Positions 15,542 through 25,931 are shown, counted from the stretch's first letter. The stretch: 64,000 nucleotides of DNA from Oscillibacter sp. (GCA_017446225.1 JAFSRH010000016.1:1-64000), one strand, 5' to 3'. Notes: generated by a model from the letters alone, not told the origin. Translations and numbers: made by a program.

Positions 15542-16831
15542 TTAACCCGACCGCGCCGCCCTGAAGCCGCGTTCCAAATCGTTCAGAATGTCGTAGACGT
15601 ACTCCGTGCCAACGGACAGCCGGATCGTGTTGGGGTAAATGTTCTGGGAACGCAGTTCTTCCGCGGACAGTTGCGAATGGGTGGTTGTCGCGGGGTGGAT
15701 GACCAATGATTTCACGTCCGCCACATTGGCCAGCAGGGAAAAGAGTTTTAAGCCGTCTATAAAACGGTAGGCCTCCTCTTTGCCGCCGCGGATGTCGAAA
15801 GTGAAGATGGACGCGCCGCCGTGCGGAAAGTAGCGTTCGTACAGGACATGATCCGGGTGTCCGGACAGTGACGGATGATTGACGCGTTCGACCTGCGGAT
15901 GTGCCGCCAGATACGTTACGACTTTGGCGGTATTTTCCGCGTGGCGTTCAAGACGGAGAGAGAGCGTTTCCAGACCTTGTAACAACAGGAACGCGTTCAT
16001 GGGGGAGATGGCCGCGCCGGTATCGCGCAGAAGTACGGCGCGGATGTACGTAACGAAGGCCGCCGGACCGGCCGCTTCTGTGAATCGGACGCCGTGGTAG
16101 CTCGGATGGGGTTCCGAAAGCCACGGGAAGCGGCCGGAAGCGGCCCAGTCGAATTTCCCGGAATCCACAATGATACCGCCCAGTGTGGTACCGTGTCCCC
16201 CGAGGAACTTTGTGGCGGAGTGTACCACGATATCGGCCCCGTGTTCAATGGGGCGTATCCAGTAAGAGGCGCCGAAGGTGTTGTCAATGACAAGCGGGAG
16301 GCCGTGGGCGTGGGCCAGTCCGGAGAGGGCGTCAATATCGGGGATATCGGAATTTGGATTGCCCAACGTTTCGATAAAGATGGCTTTGGTATTGGGCCGG
16401 ATCGCGGATTCCGCCGCCGCGAGGTCGTGGATGTCCACAAACGTGGTTTCGATGCCGGAGCGCGGGAACGTGTGGGAGAGCAGATTGTACGTGCCGCCGT
16501 AAATGGTTTTCTGTGCCACGATATGTTCTCCGTCACGGGCGATGGCCTGTAGGGCGTAAGAAATCGCGGCCGCGCCGGAGGCCACCGCCAGCGCCGCCAC
16601 GCCGCCTTCCAGCGCCGCCATACGCGCTTCCAAAACGCCCTGCGTGGAATTGGTCAGGCGTCCGTAAATATTGCCGGGGTCCGACAGGGCGAAGCGTGCC
16701 GCCGCGTGGGCGGAGTTGCGGAACACATAGGAAACGGTCTGATAAATCGGCACGGCGCGGGAATCACTGGCCGGGTCGGGCGTCTCCTGTCCGGCGTGGA
16801 GTTGCAATGTCTCGAAATGATAATCCGCCAT
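15542..16831 (-). CDS. metY: O-acetylhomoserine aminocarboxypropyltransferase (homocysteine synthase)
   Basis: A 429-residue PLP enzyme of the Cys/Met metabolism family that makes homocysteine from O-acetylhomoserine and sulfide. It opens with FETLQLHAGQ and has PIYQTVSYVF, the phosphate-binding SGAAAISYAL, and the lysine motif HSATKFLGGHGTTLGG. The C-terminus TIRLSVGTEYVYDILNDLE is typical. Its length and the long AGPAAFVTYIRAVLLRDTG insert fit MetY rather than MetB or MetC. The start ATG 16831 follows GAGGGA. A near-consensus promoter lies about 50 bases upstream (16882-16910). It is transcribed towards the IS remnant and away from nadE. Confidence 0.92.
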   Translation of the reverse strand: MADYHFETLQLHAGQETPDPASDSRAVPIYQTVSYVFRNSAHAAARFALSDPGNIYGRLTNSTQGVLEARMAALEGGVAALAVASGAAAISYALQAIARDGEHIVAQKTIYGGTYNLLSHTFPRSGIETTFVDIHDLAAAESAIRPNTKAIFIETLGNPNSDIPDIDALSGLAHAHGLPLVIDNTFGASYWIRPIEHGADIVVHSATKFLGGHGTTLGGIIVDSGKFDWAASGRFPWLSEPHPSYHGVRFTEAAGPAAFVTYIRAVLLRDTGAAISPMNAFLLLQGLETLSLRLERHAENTAKVVTYLAAHPQVERVNHPSLSGHPDHVLYERYFPHGGASIFTFDIRGGKEEAYRFIDGLKLFSLLANVADVKSLVIHPATTTHSQLSAEELRSQNIYPNTIRLSVGTEYVYDILNDLERGFRAARSG

Positions 16832-16881
16832 GGGAATCCCTCACTTCCTTATTAACATAGTAGGCAAATAGGAATATGAAG

Positions 16882-16910
16882 ATTGTAACAGATTTTTTTC
16901 CGCCTGTCAA
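16882..16910 (-). promoter_or_regulatory. Sigma-A-type promoter of metY
   Basis: On the minus strand TTGACA (16910-16905) and TACAAT (16887-16882) are separated by exactly 17 bases. The leader is about 45 bases and holds no evident riboswitch. Confidence 0.8.
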
Positions 16911-16944
16911 GCCCCGAACAAAATTTCCGTTTTGCGGCGGCCGA

Positions 16945-16973
16945 TTGCAAAACGGCGCGGCGTGTGCTATGAT
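16945..16973 (+). promoter_or_regulatory. Extended -10 promoter of nadE
   Basis: TTGCAA (16945-16950) and TATGAT (16968-16973) with a 17-base spacer; TGC immediately before the -10 gives an extended -10 element. It is divergent from the metY promoter, with the two -35 boxes about 35 bases apart. Confidence 0.75.
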
Positions 16974-17005
16974 AGAGAAAAATTTTCCGGGAGGAACGCT
17001 CAATT

Positions 17006-18886
17006 ATGAAAGACGGTTTTCTTTCCGTGGCGTGCGGGACGCCGGACCTTCGCCCCGCCGACTGCCACTACAACGCCGAACAGACCTTTACCATGATCCG
17101 CAAAGCCGACAAGGCCGGGGCCAAAATACTGGTTCTGCCGGAACTCGGCCTGACAGGCTCCACCTGCGGGGACCTGTTCTTTCAGGAGACCTTGTTAAGA
17201 GGCGCGGAAGAGGCCCTCGCGACCGTGCTGGAAGCTACCCGGCACTTGGAAGTCGTGGCCGCCGTGGGACTGCCGCTCCGGGTTCATGGGCGGCTCTATG
17301 ACTGCGCCGCCGTCATCCAGAAGGGAACGATTTTAGGACTTGTGCCGAAAACGTCCCTCCCGGACGCCGAAAGCCGTTACTTTACCCCCGCGCCCGACAC
17401 CCGTTGCGCGGTCGATCTGCTTGGACAGTCCGGCGTTCCCTTCGCCGCCGCGCTGACCTTTTCCTGTGAGAGTATGCCCGGACTGACGCTCGGCTTCGAG
17501 TTCGGCGGGGACCTCGCCGCGCTTACGCCGCCGTCCGTACGGATGGCCCGGAACGGCGCGACCGTCATCGGCTGTCTGGACGCCGCCCCGGCCATGATTG
17601 GCATGGACGACCGGACCCGGCAGTTTGTCACGGGACAGTCTTTACGCCTCCTGTGCGGCTACCTCTACACCGGCGCGGGGGAAGGGGAGTCCGTCGCGGA
17701 CGCGGTCTATGGCGCGCACCAGTTGATTTCCGAAAACGGCGCCCTGCTGGCCGAACGCCGCTTTGACGGCGGACTTCTGGTGTCGGAAATCGACCTGTCG
17801 CGTCTGGCGCACGAGCGGCTCCGGCAGTGGCACGCGTCCGCCGCGCCCGGGGACGTGTCTTTCCCGCTGAGCGTACGCGAAACCCGCCTGACGCGCTATC
17901 TGCCCGCTATGCCCTTCGTGCCCGAAAGTCCGGACGAACTCCGCGAACGCTGTCGGGAAATTCTCCTGACCGCCGCGCTGGGCCTCAAGCGCCGCCTACA
18001 GGACACCCATTCCAAAGCCGCCGTTGTCGGCCTCTCCGGCGGGCTGGATTCTACGCTTGCCGTACTGATCACGGCCCGGGCCATGGAACTGTCAGGCCGG
18101 CCGGCAAGCGACATTGTCGCCGTCACCATGCCGGGCTTCGGCACCACGGACGGCACCAAGGAAAACGCCGTACGTCTGGCCGAACGTCTGGGCGTCACGC
18201 TCCGTACGGTCCATATCTCTTCCAGCGTCCTGCGGCACTTCCGCGACATCGGCCACGACCCCGACCTGCGCAACGTCACCTATGAAAACGCGCAAGCCCG
18301 GGAGCGTACGCAAGTTCTGATGGACCTTGCCAACGACCTCGGCGGACTGGTGATCGGCACGGGCGATTTAAGCGAACTGGCGTTAGGCTGGTGTACCTAC
18401 AACGGCGACCATATGAGTATGTACGCCGTGAACGCGTCCATTCCGAAAACGCTGGTCCGGCACATCGTGGCCTGCGTTGCGGAGGATTCGCCGGAACTCT
18501 CGGACGTGCTCCGGGACGTGCTGGAAACGCCCGTTTCCCCCGAACTGCTCCCCGCCGTGCAAGGGGAAATCGTACAGAAAACGGAGGACCTTGTGGGGCC
18601 GTACGAACTGCACGACTTTTTCCTGTACTATACGGTCAGGTGGGGCTTTTCGCCGGGTAAAATTCTGCGTCTGGCCGTGGAGGCCTTCGGGGACCGTTAC
18701 GCCCGCGACATTATCCTGAAATGGCTGCGCGTGTTCTGTCAGCGCTTTTTCAGCCAGCAGTTCAAGCGGGACTGTGTGCCGGACGGGCCGAAAGTCGGGA
18801 AGGTGTCGCTCTCTCCGCGCGGGGAGTGGCGGATGCCCTCCGATGCGAGCCTTGCCCTGTGGCGCGCCGAATTGGAAACCCTGTAA
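17006..18886 (+). CDS. nadE: NAD+ synthase, long two-domain form with an apparently defective glutaminase site
   Basis: A 626-residue protein with an N-terminal nitrilase-type glutaminase domain (about 1-290) and a C-terminal NAD synthetase domain with the ATP loop GLSGGLDST near residue 343. It converts deamido-NAD to NAD. Of the glutaminase triad, Glu46 (LPELGLTG) and Lys115 (LVPKTSLPD) are present. Where the family has the catalytic cysteine in a GVEICEDLW context, this protein reads GFEFGGDLA (163-171), so cysteine is replaced by Gly167. It may therefore use free ammonia, unlike its relatives. ATG 17006 follows GGGAGGAA. A strong terminator ends the transcript. Confidence 0.92.
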   Translation: MKDGFLSVACGTPDLRPADCHYNAEQTFTMIRKADKAGAKILVLPELGLTGSTCGDLFFQETLLRGAEEALATVLEATRHLEVVAAVGLPLRVHGRLYDCAAVIQKGTILGLVPKTSLPDAESRYFTPAPDTRCAVDLLGQSGVPFAAALTFSCESMPGLTLGFEFGGDLAALTPPSVRMARNGATVIGCLDAAPAMIGMDDRTRQFVTGQSLRLLCGYLYTGAGEGESVADAVYGAHQLISENGALLAERRFDGGLLVSEIDLSRLAHERLRQWHASAAPGDVSFPLSVRETRLTRYLPAMPFVPESPDELRERCREILLTAALGLKRRLQDTHSKAAVVGLSGGLDSTLAVLITARAMELSGRPASDIVAVTMPGFGTTDGTKENAVRLAERLGVTLRTVHISSSVLRHFRDIGHDPDLRNVTYENAQARERTQVLMDLANDLGGLVIGTGDLSELALGWCTYNGDHMSMYAVNASIPKTLVRHIVACVAEDSPELSDVLRDVLETPVSPELLPAVQGEIVQKTEDLVGPYELHDFFLYYTVRWGFSPGKILRLAVEAFGDRYARDIILKWLRVFCQRFFSQQFKRDCVPDGPKVGKVSLSPRGEWRMPSDASLALWRAELETL

Positions 18887-18893
18887 AGAAGAA

Positions 18894-18928
18894 CGTCTCC
18901 CCGCCGGACACGGGGAGACGCCTTTTTG
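18894..18928 (+). terminator. Rho-independent terminator of nadE
   Basis: CGTCTCCCCG (18894-18903) and CGGGGAGACG (18911-18920) form a perfect 10-bp stem with a 7-base loop, followed by CCTTTTTG. Confidence 0.9.
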
Positions 18929-18960
18929 TCGCTTCCTAACGGTTCACGGGAACGCCGGAA

Positions 18961-21900
18961 TCACTTGGACAGCGTAGCGGGGTCGCACAGCGCGCGGAAG
19001 CTGTCGCCGTCCAGCGCGAACACGCGAAACCTGACCGCTTCCCCGGGAACCGTCGCGCTGTACGTTCCGCCGCTCTCCGCGGCCGGGACGGCGGAAATCA
19101 TCTGTCCGTTCTGACGGTAGCACGCCACGAACGCCGATACGTTCCCGCTGATGTTCTCCGTATGGAACGTGACAAGGTTGTTGTCCAGCGTGAGGCCCGT
19201 TATCGCCGGGGCGGAACCGGGTTCGCGGATGTTGGCCAAGAGGCCTTTCCAGTTGTCGCCGAACACGCGCCAGTCCCCGCGCTGATCCTGATAGAACAGG
19301 GTGTAGCGGTCGTTATCCGCGCCCGCGATACTGACAAGCGCCTGTTTGAGTTCCGGACTGGCGCCATCGGCCTTCTTATAGGGGTCATAGGCGCTCTGAC
19401 GCACCACGACCGTAACCGGCGTATCGGGGGTGTAGTTGTTGGACGGGGCCGCGCCCTTGAGATAGGCGTTGCCGATATAGCGGTACTTGTTATTCTGCGT
19501 CATGCGGTCCTTGAGGAACGCGATCCACGGGTTGTACTCCGAGAAGGGATAACAGAGGAGATTTCCCTTGGAATCCGTGGAACCGGGCTTCTGTACGGCG
19601 GTATTGGTGAGGTAGTCCAGCATTTGCAGACAGGTTTCGGGATGTTCGGGCGTCCACGTGCGGAAGGCAAGGAACAACAGAGCCATGGTCTTGTAGGGGC
19701 TGTCTAACTTGTACTGTACAATGTCCTCGTAGCACGTGGGGACCGTGGAGAAGGTGTAAGTGTACTGGTCAAGGGTAATGTCAATGGGCTTGTCGTTTTC
19801 GTCCACGGCCTTGCCGGGAATTTTCGTGATTTTCAAATCCGGCTCGGTCTGCTCATGGGCGGGGCTGGCGGGAACGCTGACTTCCGGGGGAAGCGGGATG
19901 TCGGAGCTTGGCGTCTTGACGTCCGTCAGGAGGCCCTTCCAGTGATCGGAGAACACGCGGTAATCTCCGCGCTGGTCCTGATAGAAGATGGAATAGCGGT
20001 CGTTATCGGCCCCCGGAATGGTCGTGAGGACCTGATACAAAGTCGGGTCGGTTTCGTGCCCGTCCGAACGCTTGTAGGGATTGTACACGCTTTCGCGTAC
20101 GGTAATGGTCACGGGTTCGGAGGGGGTGTAATTGTTGGACGGCATGGCGCCTTCAAGGTAGGCGTTGCCGATATAGCGGTACTTGTTGTTCTGCGTCATG
20201 CGGTCGCGGAGGAAGTCTGTCCAGAACTGGTACTCCGAAAACTTCCGGCTTAATTTCCGGCCGTTGGCGTCCGTTTTTCCGGAGTCGGCGTCCGTATTGG
20301 TCAGGTAATCCAGCATTTGCAGACAGGTTTTCGGATTCTGGGGCGTCCACGTGCGGAAGGCCAGAATCATCAGGGCCATGGTCTTGTAGGGGCTGTCTAA
20401 CTTGTACTGTATGATGTCCTCGTAGCACGTGGGCACGGTGGAGAAGGTAAAGGTATGCTGTTTGACGGTGACATCCAGAATGACGGATTCCCCGTGATCG
20501 TCCACGCCGGGGGCCTGCGCGGGAATGTCAAAGACGGTTTCCACGGGTTCCGTCTGCGGGTTGGCGTAGGTGGCGGGATAGACGGTCTCCGGCGGCATGA
20601 GGATATCGGAGACGGGCTTCTGGATATCGGCCAGAAGGCCCTTCCAGTGGTCGGCGTATACGCGCCAGTCCCCGCGCGCGTCCTGACAGAACAGGGAATA
20701 GCGGTCGTTATCCGCGCCGGCGATATGAATCAGGACCTGTTTCAGTTCGGGTCCGTCACTGTCCGCGGCCTTGTAGGGGTCGTAAACGCTCTGCCGTACG
20801 GTAACGGTAATCGGGTTCGTGGGGGTGTAGTCATTGCCGGGGGCGGCCCCGCCGAGATAGGCGTTGCCGATATAGCGGTACTTGCTGTTCTGCTTCATGC
20901 GGTCGCGGACGAAATCTTTCCAGTAATTGTACTCGGAGCACGGAATACTGAGTTTGTGCCCCTGCGCGTCCGTCTTTCCGGAATTGGCGCCGGTATTGGT
21001 GAGGTAGTCCATCATTTGGAGGCAGTCATTGGGGTTGTCAAGCGTCCACGTGCGGAAGGCCATGAACAGTAAGGCCATGGTCTTGTAGGGGCTGTCTAAT
21101 TTGTACTGCACAATGTCCTCGTAGCACGTGGGCACGGTGGAGAAGGTAAAGGTGTACTGTTCCACGGAGGTGTCGATCACAATGGGGTTGCCGTGCTCGT
21201 CCACGCCGGCGGCCTGCGCGGGAATGATTTCCCGTTTGACGGACGGCTCTTTCTGGGGATTGGCGGGGGATTCCGTACGCGTAATCTCCGGCGGGTAAAG
21301 CGCGTCCTGCGCGGCGGTCTTGACGTCCGCTAACAGATTCTGCCAACTGCTCCGGAACACTTTCCAGTTTCCGTCCTCGTCCTGCGAAAAGAGGCAGTAG
21401 CGTTCGTTATCCGCGCCGGCGAAGAAAATCAGAACCTGTTTCTGTAACGGCGCCCACGCATCGCCCTCCGTATAGGGGTCGTAGACGCTCTGACGGAGCG
21501 TGACCGTGACGGGGTTGTCGGGGGTGTAATTGTTCTCCGGGGCGGCCCCGCCGAGATAGGCGTTGCCGATATACTTGTACTTGTTGTTCTGCGTCATGCG
21601 GTCGTGGAGGGCGGAAATCCACGGCTTGTACTGCGAGAAGGGGCACTTCCGGTCGCTTCCGGAAATGACGCTTCCGGTGTCGGTGAGGTAATCGAGCATT
21701 TCCAGACAGGTTTCCGGATTTTCGGGCGTCCACGTCCGGAAGGCCATAATCAAAAGCGCCATGGTCTTGTAGGGGCTGTCCAATTTGTATTGCCGGATAT
21801 CCCCGGCGTTGGAAGGGACGCTAGAAAAGGTGTAGGTGTACTGGTCCACCGTGACATCCGCCGGTTTTCCGTCCGGTCCCACGGCCTGCGCGGGAACTTT

Positions 21901-22023
21901 GGTGACGGTTTCTGTCAGTCCGGTTTCGGGAGCCGCCGCCGCAAAGAGCGCCCCCGCGCTCAGAAGCGCACAGAGGGCAAACGACAAAACGCGTTTCCCC
22001 ATCCGGTTCAGGGAAGGGTTCAT
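18961..22023 (-). CDS. Secreted protein with four tandem DUF6935-like repeats
   Basis: A 1020-residue exported protein. The start ATG 22023 follows a perfect AAGGAGG; the upstream extension of the frame is rejected. Residues 1-32 form a Sec signal peptide (KRVLSFALCALLSAGALFAA). Four repeats of about 230 residues follow (roughly 41-270, 270-510, 510-745, 745-960). Each has QYKLDSPYKTMAL, FRTWTP, CLQMLDYLTNT, DRMTQNNKYRYIGNAYL.GA, NNYTP..PVT and RGDWRVF motifs. I recognise the pattern as DUF6935-like, whose function is unknown to me. A C-terminal segment of about 70 residues looks like a beta-sandwich. No sortase motif or SLH domain is seen, so it may be released. Confidence 0.85.
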   Translation of the reverse strand: MNPSLNRMGKRVLSFALCALLSAGALFAAAAPETGLTETVTKVPAQAVGPDGKPADVTVDQYTYTFSSVPSNAGDIRQYKLDSPYKTMALLIMAFRTWTPENPETCLEMLDYLTDTGSVISGSDRKCPFSQYKPWISALHDRMTQNNKYKYIGNAYLGGAAPENNYTPDNPVTVTLRQSVYDPYTEGDAWAPLQKQVLIFFAGADNERYCLFSQDEDGNWKVFRSSWQNLLADVKTAAQDALYPPEITRTESPANPQKEPSVKREIIPAQAAGVDEHGNPIVIDTSVEQYTFTFSTVPTCYEDIVQYKLDSPYKTMALLFMAFRTWTLDNPNDCLQMMDYLTNTGANSGKTDAQGHKLSIPCSEYNYWKDFVRDRMKQNSKYRYIGNAYLGGAAPGNDYTPTNPITVTVRQSVYDPYKAADSDGPELKQVLIHIAGADNDRYSLFCQDARGDWRVYADHWKGLLADIQKPVSDILMPPETVYPATYANPQTEPVETVFDIPAQAPGVDDHGESVILDVTVKQHTFTFSTVPTCYEDIIQYKLDSPYKTMALMILAFRTWTPQNPKTCLQMLDYLTNTDADSGKTDANGRKLSRKFSEYQFWTDFLRDRMTQNNKYRYIGNAYLEGAMPSNNYTPSEPVTITVRESVYNPYKRSDGHETDPTLYQVLTTIPGADNDRYSIFYQDQRGDYRVFSDHWKGLLTDVKTPSSDIPLPPEVSVPASPAHEQTEPDLKITKIPGKAVDENDKPIDITLDQYTYTFSTVPTCYEDIVQYKLDSPYKTMALLFLAFRTWTPEHPETCLQMLDYLTNTAVQKPGSTDSKGNLLCYPFSEYNPWIAFLKDRMTQNNKYRYIGNAYLKGAAPSNNYTPDTPVTVVVRQSAYDPYKKADGASPELKQALVSIAGADNDRYTLFYQDQRGDWRVFGDNWKGLLANIREPGSAPAITGLTLDNNLVTFHTENISGNVSAFVACYRQNGQMISAVPAAESGGTYSATVPGEAVRFRVFALDGDSFRALCDPATLSK
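19200..21950 (-). repeat. Four imperfect tandem DNA repeats of about 690 bp
   Basis: The four protein repeats are also recognisable in DNA. The block containing GGGGCTGTCTAACTTGTACT (or close variants) recurs near 19697, 20388, 21086 and 21770, spaced about 685-700 bases apart. Another shared block, GGCGTTGCCGATATA, recurs at the same period near 19466, 20161, 20861 and 21558. The copies have diverged enough that recent duplication is unlikely for all four, but unequal recombination is still possible. Confidence 0.85.
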
Positions 22024-22107
22024 GATGTATCCTCCTTTGCTCTGCTCGCGAACTTTACGCGAAAATGGGATTTTTTTCCATTTTCTGACCATTCCACGCA
22101 CAAATTC

Positions 22108-22136
22108 ATTATAAACCCCCGTGGCAAAGATTGCAA
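22108..22136 (-). promoter_or_regulatory. Promoter of the DUF6935-repeat gene
   Basis: On the minus strand TTGCAA (22136-22131) and a consensus TATAAT (22113-22108) are 17 bases apart, giving a leader of about 80 bases. Confidence 0.75.
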
Positions 22137-22184
22137 GCCTTTTCCGGAGGCGTGGAAAACTTGTGGAAAATATCACGTCTTTGC

Positions 22185-23586
<1,402 letters not shown>

Positions 23587-23606
23587 TCCGCTTACGGACG
23601 TATCGG

Positions 23607-23637
23607 GCCGGGGACGCGAAAACGTCCCCGGCTCTTT
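23607..23637. terminator. Terminator between convergent eno and serpin genes
   Basis: GCCGGGGACG (23607-23616) and CGTCCCCGGC (23623-23632) form a perfect 10-bp stem with a 6-base loop. It is followed by TCTTT on the plus strand and sits between two convergent genes. Confidence 0.85.
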
Positions 23638-23642
23638 GCGCG

Positions 23643-25175
23643 TCAGGCGTCAATGGGGGTCTGGACCGCGCCGACAAACAGCGGCACGTTGGCCGATCCC
23701 GTCACGGCGAACAGGAAAGGCCGGTCAAGCGTAAACTGGACCGGGGGCCATGGTTCCGGCATAGCGGTTCCAACGGCCATCATGACCGTAAAGGCGGCGG
23801 CTTCACAGCCTTCCTCGTCAATCTTGACGCGCGCGGCGTGTTTGGCCTGACCAATGGTAATGTCGTCCCGGTCCTTGGTCATGGGGGAGAAGTCGGATCG
23901 GGCCATGTCGAACACGTCCGTGACGCCCAACGCTTGCAGGCCGTCTATCAGGTTCAGGTCGGACGTGACGTCAAATTTCGGCAGGGAAAGCGCAATTTCC
24001 GCGTTTGAACTGGTCCCGTATTTGTCCGGATCGGAGATAAAGTCCACTGCCGCGCCGTTTTCGAGCAGGTCGGCGGGGGACTTGCCTTTGTCGGGGAGGA
24101 TCAGCCACATTCCGCTGTCACGGAGGGGCTTGTAGACCGCGGTAAAGCCCGTGCCCTTGTAAACCGCGCTCCGGTAAGTCTGGCGCATAAAGGGGGCTTG
24201 CCGATCGCCGGTCACGGCGTGGAAGGTGTCCGGCGTTGTGTCGATTTCGCTGAACTCGTCCGCCCACTTGGCCTTGAAGTAAATGGTCGTGGCGAGCGCG
24301 AGCAGGGTTTCCGGGGCCATTTTCACGCCGCCGGCCTGTTCGGAGAGCAGTCCGCGGGTCTGTTCGTTGAGCCACGCCTGAAGGGCGGCGTCAAACTCCG
24401 GGGACCCCATTTTTCCGGCGTAAGAGGAAGCGTAAAAGGTCTCCGCGATTTTTTTCAGGGTGTCGGCGTTGAAGCGGATCTTCTCGTTAAGCCAAAGGGA
24501 ACTTCCCAACAACGTACTCGATACGCCGTCATCCGTATATAAGGCGTTCCAGATACGGTGCGCCTGTTCGCTGAGGGCTTCGGGGGTATCGGCCCCCAAG
24601 AGGCGGAGTATCTGCGCCTGACTGTTCCCGGCGGTCAGGCCGGAGAGCATGGACAGGGCCATATACAGGTTTAATGGAGAACAGACACGGTTTTCCGTAC
24701 CGTTCAGGAACTGCTTTGCGCTGTTCTTAAAAAACGGGTACAGCGTCCGAATTTCTTCTTCGGTCAGCGTGGGACGCGCGTCCTCCGCGTCCATCCACTT
24801 TCCGTACGCCTCATAATAGGCGTCCATGTCAATTCTCCTGTCGTCACCGATGAAATTTTCCTCCTTCGGAAACGGGATCGTCTGCGGGTACACGGCCTTG
24901 GCGATTTCTCCGGCAATCGGCGTCCCGGACTTCGTGGGGGCGTAAGACGTGGCGGCGTGGGCCTCCGGTTCCTCCTCGTCCGCCACGGACGGCCGCGCCC
25001 AATGCGCTTCGGGTTCCTCTTCGGGGTCGAGTTCGGGCAGGGCGTTCGGGCCAACGCTGGCCTTCAGGCCTGACAGACTGTTTTCCGGCTCCTCGGGCAC
25101 GCCCGCCCCACAGCCCATCATGGTAAGGCCCATGACCGCCGCCATCAGCAGGGAACAAAAACGCTTTATCTTCAT
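23643..25175 (-). CDS. Serpin family lipoprotein
   Basis: A 510-residue protein with a lipoprotein signal (LLMAAVMGLTMMGCG, lipid-attached Cys22). A disordered, Glu/Pro-rich stretch to about residue 130 follows, then a full serpin domain. Serpins trap serine or cysteine proteases by inserting a cleaved reactive loop. The hinge reads DEEGCEAAAFTVMM, close to the inhibitory consensus EEGTEAAA, although P14 is Cys instead of Thr/Ser; if aligned normally P1-P1' is about Thr-Ala in AVGTAMPEP. FTLDRPFLFAVTGSANVPLFVG is the conserved C-terminal strand. AAGGAGG precedes ATG 25175. It is probably anchored outside the membrane, perhaps protecting against host or self proteases such as the subtilisin at 42527. 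Confidence 0.9.
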   Translation of the reverse strand: MKIKRFCSLLMAAVMGLTMMGCGAGVPEEPENSLSGLKASVGPNALPELDPEEEPEAHWARPSVADEEEPEAHAATSYAPTKSGTPIAGEIAKAVYPQTIPFPKEENFIGDDRRIDMDAYYEAYGKWMDAEDARPTLTEEEIRTLYPFFKNSAKQFLNGTENRVCSPLNLYMALSMLSGLTAGNSQAQILRLLGADTPEALSEQAHRIWNALYTDDGVSSTLLGSSLWLNEKIRFNADTLKKIAETFYASSYAGKMGSPEFDAALQAWLNEQTRGLLSEQAGGVKMAPETLLALATTIYFKAKWADEFSEIDTTPDTFHAVTGDRQAPFMRQTYRSAVYKGTGFTAVYKPLRDSGMWLILPDKGKSPADLLENGAAVDFISDPDKYGTSSNAEIALSLPKFDVTSDLNLIDGLQALGVTDVFDMARSDFSPMTKDRDDITIGQAKHAARVKIDEEGCEAAAFTVMMAVGTAMPEPWPPVQFTLDRPFLFAVTGSANVPLFVGAVQTPIDA

Positions 25176-25360
25176 AACGGGTACCTCCTTGTTGTGCGGT
25201 TCTGCTATGTTAGACGCACGCCGGACGAAAAAGTTCCGTCCGGGACTATGAAATTTATGGAGCGCATTATTTAATATTGATAACCCCGCGACACTACAGT
25301 CAATATTCTGCGAATAGGTTGCTTCCAGATAAAAGCGGACAACATCACAGGCGCGGCACG

Positions 25361-25639
25361 TCAGGATTCAAACAAATCCGCGTGCGTTCCAGTACGCATA
25401 AGGAGCAAGACCAAGTCGTTTTCATGGACTTTGTAAATTAAGAGCCAATCCGGTTGGATATGGCATTCCCGATAACCCGTCCAGTCGCCTGTGAGCGCAT
25501 GGTCGCGGCTGGATTCCGGCAAGGGACGCCCGGCCGCTAACAAATTTACAGTTTTCTCCAAAAGAGCGGTATCGCGGCCTCGGCGGGCAACGCGTTTCAA
25601 GTCCCGCTTGAAACGGTTTGACAGTACAATTTCAAGCAT
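25361..25639 (-). CDS. YafQ/RelE family mRNA interferase toxin
   Basis: A 92-residue RelE-superfamily toxin of the YafQ type. It has the basic helix RFKRDLKRVARRG, the LPESSRDHALTGDWTGYRECHIQPDWLLIYKV core shared by YafQ proteins, and a C-terminal LLLMRTGTHADLF with the catalytic-type histidine. It would cleave mRNA at the ribosome when free of antitoxin. The start overlaps the antitoxin 3' end by 8 bases (25632-25639), typical of co-translated toxin-antitoxin pairs. Confidence 0.9.
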   Translation of the reverse strand: MLEIVLSNRFKRDLKRVARRGRDTALLEKTVNLLAAGRPLPESSRDHALTGDWTGYRECHIQPDWLLIYKVHENDLVLLLMRTGTHADLFES

Positions 25640-25919
25640 CGTTCAAAACCTCGTCCATCGCTTCCCGGAATGTCGCGTAGCGTTTGTATTTCGCCGGATT
25701 ACGGAGCATTTCCTCTCCCTCTTCCAACGCGGCGATAGTCTCAGCGTTTGGCATTGCGTCAGAAGCCTGAATTGGAAACGGAATTCTCCGTTCCCGAACC
25801 ACGGCGCGGGCGAAAATCGTAAACGCCGTGGTTGCGTTCATGCCGAAATCCGTACAGAGCGCGTCAAACTGACGCTTTAAGGTCTCGTCCATTTGAACGC
25901 TGAAAGTTGCTTGTGCCAT
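25632..25919 (-). CDS. RelB/DinJ family antitoxin
   Basis: A 95-residue antitoxin with an N-terminal ribbon-helix-helix DNA-binding region (ATFSVQMDETLKRQFDALCT, FGMNATTAFTIFARAVVRE) typical of DinJ. The Glu-rich C-terminal tail, ending in YATFREAMDEVLNDA, would wrap the YafQ toxin. It probably represses its own promoter just upstream (25943-25971). Confidence 0.9.
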   Translation of the reverse strand: MAQATFSVQMDETLKRQFDALCTDFGMNATTAFTIFARAVVRERRIPFPIQASDAMPNAETIAALEEGEEMLRNPAKYKRYATFREAMDEVLNDA

Positions 25920-25931
25920 ACCGATTCCCCC

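Noticed and set aside
19200..21950. Regularly spaced repeats considered as a CRISPR array
   Set aside because: The period is about 690 bp, the repeats are coding and diverged, and no short direct repeats with unique spacers or cas genes exist.
25222..25242. Inverted repeat CGGACG...CGTCCG upstream of the serpin gene
   Set aside because: Short, without T-run and not placed as a clear operator; no convincing serpin promoter could be anchored to it.
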